A stretch of DNA of 64,000 nucleotides from Antarcticirhabdus aurantiaca (GTDB taxonomy: Bacteria; Pseudomonadota; Alphaproteobacteria; Rhizobiales; Rhizobiaceae). The stretch lies in contig NZ_VTOM01000005.1 of assembly GCF_009765365.1 (NCBI RefSeq), forward strand, positions 124,001 through 188,000, in the 5' to 3' direction. Shown in pieces: positions 59,214 to 64,000 of the stretch. The notes under the pieces were generated by a model. It saw only the letters and a list, made by a program, of their open reading frames with translations, was not told where the DNA came from and did no database searches. Positions within the stretch are counted from its first letter, which is position 1. Each line of letters starts with the position of its first letter. Made by a program: the position numbers and the translations under genes.

Positions 59214-62200
59214 TCAGAACTCGCCCTCGTAGAACACGCCGACCTCGCCGCCGCCCTGCGCGTTGACCGATCCGCGCGCGGTGACGCCCGAGCCGAGCTT
59301 GAGGTCGAGCGAGACGCGGCCCGTCGAATCGACGCCGAGATAGGTGTTGTCGTTGAGGTACTGGCCGACGCCCACGGCCGTCTGGCCGTCCTCGGTGGTG
59401 CGGATGTCGAGGTCGTCGACGCCGAGCTGGGCGCGAAGGTTCTCGAGAAGTCCCGACGAGCCGCCGACGCCCGCGAGCGTCGCCGCGGCTTCCGCGAGCT
59501 GGGCGATCTGGAGCGGCGACAGGTCGGTCGTGCCCTGCCCGAAGATCAGGCGCGCCAGCACCTCGTCCTCCGGCAGGGGCGGATCGGAGGAGAAGGTGAA
59601 GCTCGGATCGTTGGCCGGGCCGGTGACGGCGATGTTCACCGTGACGTCGCCCGTGTTGGACGTCGCCAGGAGGTCCAGGGTCGGTACGAGGTTGCCGGTG
59701 AAGGTCAGGCTTCCCCGCTCGAAGTCGAGGCGGCGCGACAGGATGGCGAAGCGGCCGCGCTGCAGGTCGAAGGCGCCGACGACCTGCGGGGCGGAGACCG
59801 GCCCGGCGATCCGGATCGATCCGCCGAGCTCGACGTCGAGGCCGCGGCCGCGCACGAAGACGCGGTTGGGCGCGTTGAAGGTGAGGTCGAGGACGAGGCC
59901 GCCCGACGTCGAGCCGCCGCCGGCATCCGGCGGCTGGATCTCCTGCTGCTGGCGCAGGAGCGCGGCGGGCGCGTTGCGGTATTCCAGGTCGATGCGCGCG
60001 AGCGAGGTCGGCAGGCGCTCGGGCACGATGACGTTGATCTGCCGGGCGTTGACGGTGCCGGCGAGAACCGGCGAGCCCGTGAGATCGCCGGTGACGGTGA
60101 GGTCGGCGTCGAGGGTGATCGAGACGATCTCGCCGTCGTTGTAGCGCCCCTCGGCGACGCGGATCTGGAGATCGGCCGGGAAGCCGCCGGTGAGGCCGAC
60201 CGTGCCGCCGACGGTCACGGTGCCGCCGCCGCCGAAGCTGCCGGTGAGCGTTTCGATCCGCGCCGTCTGGCCGGCGAGCGCGATGCGCGCCGAGATGTCG
60301 TTGATTGCGAGGTTGATGCCGGTGTCGACGAAGCGGGCGCCGCCGGTGGTGATCGTGCCGGTCACGTTCGGGGCCGCGGCCGTGCCGGTGACGGCGAGGT
60401 CGAGCGACACGATACCCTGCACCGAGCGTCCGCCCTCGGCGAGAACGGCGTTGGCGAGGGCGAGGGGGGCCGTGCCGTTCGCCCGCAGGTCGAAGCTCGG
60501 GCCGGCCGCGATGTTGACCGAGCCCGCCAGCGCCAGCGCGATGCCGCTGCCCGACAGGTTCGCATCCGTCGTGACGACGTCGTTCTCGAAGCGGCCCCGG
60601 GCGGTGATGCCCAAGGCGGAGACCCCCGCGGCGCGCGCCGGCGCGATGCTCGCGCCGGAGGCGGCGAGGTCGTAGTCGACGGCCGGATTCGAGGCCGTGC
60701 CGCGCACCTGGACCGTGCCGTTCAGCGTGCCCTGGGGTGAGAGGTCGGGCGCCGCCGCCGCCGCGAGGCTGAGCGGCAGGGCGGAGATCCGCACGTCGAG
60801 GGCGAGGGTCGATCCGGCCGTGCCGGAGGCCGTGATCGTGCCGCCGCCGACGCCGATCTGCGCCTGAGTGAGCGTCAGCGTCGAGCCGGCGTAGGAGCCG
60901 GCCGCCGTGCCGTTGATCGCCGGTGCGCCGGCGCTCCGCGTCTGCGCGGTGGAGATGTCCGAGACCGACACGTCGAAGCTCGCATCCGGCTGGGCAAGCG
61001 AGCCGCGGGCGCGGGCGGTGCCCGACAGCGTGCCCCGCGCACCGAGACCGTCGACGAAGCCGTTGGCGAGCCCGACCGGCAGGCGGGTGATGTCGACGTC
61101 GAGGTTCAGCGCCTGGCCGACCGAGCCGGTCGCCGTCAGCGAGCCGCCGCCGACCGCAACGTTCGCCTGGCCGAGCGTGAGGGTGCCGCCGGCATAGGTG
61201 CCGTCGAGATCGAAGGAGAGCGGTTGGACGCCGGAGGACGCGACCTGCCGGGCGGTGATCCCGCGGCCCTGGAGGGCGAAGCGCGCCTGCGGGTCGGCGA
61301 GCGCGCCGGTGGCCTCGGCTGTGCCCGACACGGTGCCCGAGGCGCCGAGGTTCGGCACGAAGCCGTTGGCGATGCCGACGGGGAGGGCGTTCAGCTGCGC
61401 CCGCACGTTCAGCTCGTCGCCCACCGTGCCCGTGAGGTCCAGCGTGCCGCCGCCGACGCGCACCGACCCTTGCGCGATCGTCGCGAGGTTGTCGGCGTAG
61501 CTGCCCTCGAGGTCGAAGGCGAGCGGCTGAAGGCCGGAGCGGGCGATCTCGGCGGTGGTGATGCCGCTGCCCGACAGGTCGAAGCGGGCCTGCGGTGCGG
61601 CGGCGGTGCCCGTCGCCTGCGCCGTGCCGGAGATCGTGCCCTCGGCGCGAAGGCCCGAAACGAAGCCGTTGGCGAGGCCGACGGGGATCTGGTCGAGCGC
61701 CACGTCGAGGTCGAGGCTCTGCCCCACCGTCCCGGTGGCGGTGAGCGAGCCGGTGCCGACGTCGACGCGCGCCGTCTCGATCGTCGCCGTGCCGCCGGCA
61801 TAGGCGCCGGAGACGTCGAGCGACAGGGGCGGAATGCCGCCGGCGGCGATCGCCTCGGCCGTGATGCCGGAGCCGCTCAAGTCGAAGCGGGCTTGCGGGT
61901 CGGCGCGCGGACCGGTGGCGGTGGCGGTGCCCGACAAGGTGCCGGAGGCGTTAAGACCCTCGACGAAGCCGTTGGCGAGGCCGACCGGCAACTGGTTCAG
62001 CGCGAGGCTCAGGTCCAGGGTCTCGCCGGCCGTACCGCTCGCGGTGATCGAGCCCTCGCCGACGTTGACGACGGCCGTCTCGATCGTCGCGACGTTGTCG
62101 GCGAACCGGCCGGCGAGGCGCAGCGCGATCGGGGCGATGCCGGAGCGGCGGATCTCGGCCGTCGTGATGCCGTCGCCGGTGACGTCGAGCGCGACGACCG

Positions 62201-64000
62201 GCGCCTGCGTCGTGCCGCTCGCATTCGCCGTGCCCGACAGCGTGCCTTCGAGGGCCAGGCCCCCGGCGAGGTCGTTGAAGAGGCCGAGGGGCAGGGCGCG
62301 GGCCGCCACATCGAGGTCGATCGCGCCGGCACCGACCGTGCCGCTGGCGGCGAGATCGCCCGAGCCGACCGCGATGCGCGCCTCGCGGATCGTCGCGGTG
62401 TCCTCGGCGTAGGCGCCGTCGGCGACGAGGTCGAAGGGCTCGATGCCCGAGGCCGCGATGGCCGCGGTCGTCAGGCCCTCGCCCGAGAGGTCGAAGGTGG
62501 CGTTCGGCCGCTGCAGGCTTCCGCTCGCGCTGGCGGTGCCGGAGACCGTGCCGCGCGCGCCGAGGCCGTCCACGAAGCCGTTGGCGAGGCCGACGGGGAG
62601 GTCGGTGGCGGTGACCTGGACGTCGAGCGCCTCGCCGATCGTGCCGGCGAGGTCGAGGCGGCCGTTGCCGACCACGACGTTGCCGCGCTCGATCGTCGCC
62701 GAACCGCCCGCGTAGCGGCCGGAAAGGTCGAGGCTGAGCGGCGCGATGTCGGCGCTCGCGATCTCGCGTGCGGTGATGTCGCGGCCGGTGACGGTGAAGG
62801 TCGCGGCGGGCTCCGTGCGCGAGCCGGTGACCGTGGCGTTGCCGGACAGGGTGCCCGAGGCGTCGAGGCCGGAGACGAAGCCGTTGGCGAGCGCGACGGG
62901 GATCTCGGCGGCCTCGACAGTGAGGTCGAAGGTCTCGCCGGCCGTGCCGGAGGCCCGCAGCGAGCCCTCGCCGAGGTCGATCGTCGCCGACCGGAGGTCG
63001 AGCGTGCCGCCGGCATAGCGGCCGTCGGCGGCGAGGTCCGCGGTCTCGACGCCGGCCGCGCGGAGCGGGGCGGCGGAGAGGTCGCTGCCGGTGACCTCGA
63101 AGGTTGCGGTGGGGTTGCTCGCCTGGCCGGTCACAGCGGCATTGCCGGTCAGCGTGCCGGCGGGGTCGATGCCGGGCGCGAAGGGGGCCGCGACGCTGAG
63201 CGGCACGGCGTCGAGCGCGGCCGTCAGGTTCAGCTGCGCGCCGGCCGTGCCCTCGACCGAGGCCGAGCCCTCGCCGATCGACAAGCGGATCGGCGAGATC
63301 GTGGTGGTGCCGTTCGCGATCACGACGTTGCCGGCCTGGGCGAGCGCGACGGGCGCGCCCTCGACGGCCGCGGTCAGCTCGCGCAGCTCGATCGTGGTCG
63401 CGTCCGAGGCGAAGCGGGCGCGCCCGGCGAGCGTCACCGGCACGGCATTCGCTTCGGCGGTTGCGCGCAGCGCCGTGAAGTCGCCCTCGCGGGCGAGGTC
63501 CAGCGCGAGGCTGCGCACGGCGATGCCGCCGGCGTCGAGTGTCTCGGCGCGGATCGTGCCGTCGGCGAAGGGCTGGCCGAGATAGTCCTGGACGGCGAGG
63601 TCGACATCCGCCCCGGTCAGGCTGGTGCCGGCGAGGGCGATGCGCCGGGCGGTGAGGTCGACGGTCGCGAGCGGGAGATCGTCGGGCGTGGCGTCGAGCA
63701 CGATGGTGCCGTTGACGTCGCCCGTGGCATCCCGGCCGGCGAGCGAGGCCAGCGGCCCGATGTCCTCGACCGCGACGGTGAGCGTGCCGGTCGGCACGGC
63801 GTTCTCGCCGATCACGATGTCGCCGGTGATCGAATTCGGGCCCTGGCGCACGGCGAGGTCGCTGAGGCGCCGCTCGCCGGAGGGCAGCGTTTCGAAGCGG
63901 GCGTTGCCGGTGAGCGGCGCGCCGTCGAGCGTGCCGGAAATGTCGACCGTGCCGGAGGGGTTCTCGGTGCCGAAGGTGCCGCGAAGGCTGGCCTGGAGAT
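59214..64000 (-). CDS. tamB: Translocation and assembly module protein TamB (partial, N-terminus beyond the window)
   Basis: The frame is open from the right edge to the stop at 59214, giving about 1,595 residues with the start outside the window. The C-terminal DUF490 domain is recognisable (RVSLDLKLGSGVTARGSVNA, then GGGEVGVFYEGEF). It ends in the Phe expected for engagement with the TamA barrel. The body is a beta-rich groove built from repeats rich in Gly, Ala, Thr and Asp. TamB spans the periplasm and helps insert autotransporters or move phospholipids to the outer membrane. Between about 60750 and 63190 the gene is made of unusually regular 101-residue units. tamA is not in view and may lie beyond the right edge. 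Confidence 0.92.
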   Translation of the reverse strand, partial: LQASLRGTFGTENPSGTVDISGTLDGAPLTGNARFETLPSGERRLSDLAVRQGPNSITGDIVIGENAVPTGTLTVAVEDIGPLASLAGRDATGDVNGTIVLDATPDDLPLATVDLTARRIALAGTSLTGADVDLAVQDYLGQPFADGTIRAETLDAGGIAVRSLALDLAREGDFTALRATAEANAVPVTLAGRARFASDATTIELRELTAAVEGAPVALAQAGNVVIANGTTTISPIRLSIGEGSASVEGTAGAQLNLTAALDAVPLSVAAPFAPGIDPAGTLTGNAAVTGQASNPTATFEVTGSDLSAAPLRAAGVETADLAADGRYAGGTLDLRSATIDLGEGSLRASGTAGETFDLTVEAAEIPVALANGFVSGLDASGTLSGNATVTGSRTEPAATFTVTGRDITAREIASADIAPLSLDLSGRYAGGSATIERGNVVVGNGRLDLAGTIGEALDVQVTATDLPVGLANGFVDGLGARGTVSGTASASGSLQRPNATFDLSGEGLTTAAIAASGIEPFDLVADGAYAEDTATIREARIAVGSGDLAASGTVGAGAIDLDVAARALPLGLFNDLAGGLALEGTLSGTANASGTTQAPVVALDVTGDGITTAEIRRSGIAPIALRLAGRFADNVATIETAVVNVGEGSITASGTAGETLDLSLALNQLPVGLANGFVEGLNASGTLSGTATATGPRADPQARFDLSGSGITAEAIAAGGIPPLSLDVSGAYAGGTATIETARVDVGTGSLTATGTVGQSLDLDVALDQIPVGLANGFVSGLRAEGTISGTAQATGTAAAPQARFDLSGSGITTAEIARSGLQPLAFDLEGSYADNLATIAQGSVRVGGGTLDLTGTVGDELNVRAQLNALPVGIANGFVPNLGASGTVSGTAEATGALADPQARFALQGRGITARQVASSGVQPLSFDLDGTYAGGTLTLGQANVAVGGGSLTATGSVGQALNLDVDITRLPVGLANGFVDGLGARGTLSGTARARGSLAQPDASFDVSVSDISTAQTRSAGAPAINGTAAGSYAGSTLTLTQAQIGVGGGTITASGTAGSTLALDVRISALPLSLAAAAAPDLSPQGTLNGTVQVRGTASNPAVDYDLAASGASIAPARAAGVSALGITARGRFENDVVTTDANLSGSGIALALAGSVNIAAGPSFDLRANGTAPLALANAVLAEGGRSVQGIVSLDLAVTGTAAAPNVTGTITTGGARFVDTGINLAINDISARIALAGQTARIETLTGSFGGGGTVTVGGTVGLTGGFPADLQIRVAEGRYNDGEIVSITLDADLTVTGDLTGSPVLAGTVNARQINVIVPERLPTSLARIDLEYRNAPAALLRQQQEIQPPDAGGGSTSGGLVLDLTFNAPNRVFVRGRGLDVELGGSIRIAGPVSAPQVVGAFDLQRGRFAILSRRLDFERGSLTFTGNLVPTLDLLATSNTGDVTVNIAVTGPANDPSFTFSSDPPLPEDEVLARLIFGQGTTDLSPLQIAQLAEAAATLAGVGGSSGLLENLRAQLGVDDLDIRTTEDGQTAVGVGQYLNDNTYLGVDSTGRVSLDLKLGSGVTARGSVNAQGGGEVGVFYEGEF
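60750..63194 (-). repeat. Tandem 303-bp coding repeats within tamB
   Basis: The codons for L-P-V-G-L-A-N-G-F-V recur at a fixed spacing. The 18-base block GACGAAGCCGTTGGCGAG (plus strand) or a close variant appears at 61053, 61356, 61659, 61962, 62571 and 62874. Divergent versions are near 60750, 62268 and 63177. Intervals are 303 bases except one of 306, giving eight consecutive units of 101-102 codons. Each unit reads roughly GTLSGTA, DPQARFDLSG, GITTAEI, YAGGTATIE, VGTGSLTATGTVG. Confidence 0.9.

Noticed and set aside
61053..62891. The 303-bp periodic repeats as a possible CRISPR or satellite array
   Set aside because: They are in frame, encode a regular beta-rich protein unit and lie wholly within tamB.

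Overview
The window is a gene-dense, very GC-rich stretch of an alphaproteobacterial chromosome, most likely from the Hyphomicrobiales (Rhizobiales). The main grounds are gene order: dapF-mtaB-ftsY, groES-groEL next to a HAD phosphatase-ribF-ileS block, and pmbA-inositol monophosphatase-DUF4170-DUF374-waaA-lpxK-DUF2093 near mutL. CIRCE control of groESL, a candidate EcfG-type promoter before csbD and an AmpR/class A beta-lactamase pair fit the same group. I could not settle the genus. I saw no tRNA, rRNA, CRISPR, prophage, insertion sequence or replication origin. Almost all of the sequence reads as core genome.

Layout. 1-5.5 kb: end of a LolA-like gene, a haloacetate/fluoroacetate dehalogenase-like hydrolase, a DUF1003 membrane protein, a VOC protein, an FMN-dependent L-lactate dehydrogenase, and a divergent ampR/beta-lactamase pair. 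5.5-12.5 kb: ftsY, mtaB and dapF in overlapping array, then an EEP-family membrane phosphodiesterase, a metallo-beta-lactamase-fold hydrolase and a VOC protein. 12.5-16.1 kb: an HxlR regulator with two operator-like sites at its own start, then a methionine importer (metQ-terminator-metNI). 16.1-20 kb: a DoxX gene broken by an in-frame TAA, fumC, csbD, a TSUP permease and a DUF29 protein. 20-28.8 kb: groEL, groES with CIRCE, a HAD phosphatase, ribF, a GNAT protein, a uracil-DNA glycosylase and ileS. 28.9-36.7 kb: a lipoprotein, tadA, a pseudouridine synthase with very long disordered tails, rsmD, a pair of M16 proteases and a patatin-like lipase. 36.7-38.8 kb: a REP-like palindrome cluster and an amylosucrase. 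38.9-44.8 kb: pmbA and the lipid A/Kdo block. 44.8-58.8 kb: a long minus-strand array read as pgi, glgP, glgC, glgA, pgm, glgX, mutL, glycosyltransferase. 58.9-64 kb: a small unknown protein and most of tamB, running off the window.

How genes work together. Pgi, Pgm, GlgC and GlgA lead from fructose-6-phosphate to alpha-1,4-glucan. GlgP and GlgX take the glucan apart, and an amylosucrase 10 kb away could also make or extend linear glucan from sucrose. The branching enzyme GlgB, normally found beside these genes, is absent from this locus. WaaA, LpxK, the DUF374 acyltransferase, LolA, TamB and probably the 397-residue glycosyltransferase serve the outer membrane.

I found no convincing new multi-gene system. 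The most useful observations are: the nonsense-mutated DoxX gene; eight near-perfect 303-bp repeat units in tamB; two operator-like palindromes two helical turns apart at the HxlR start codon; the strong terminator splitting metQ from metNI; the glycogen locus without glgB; and the duplicated motif in the FtsY linker.
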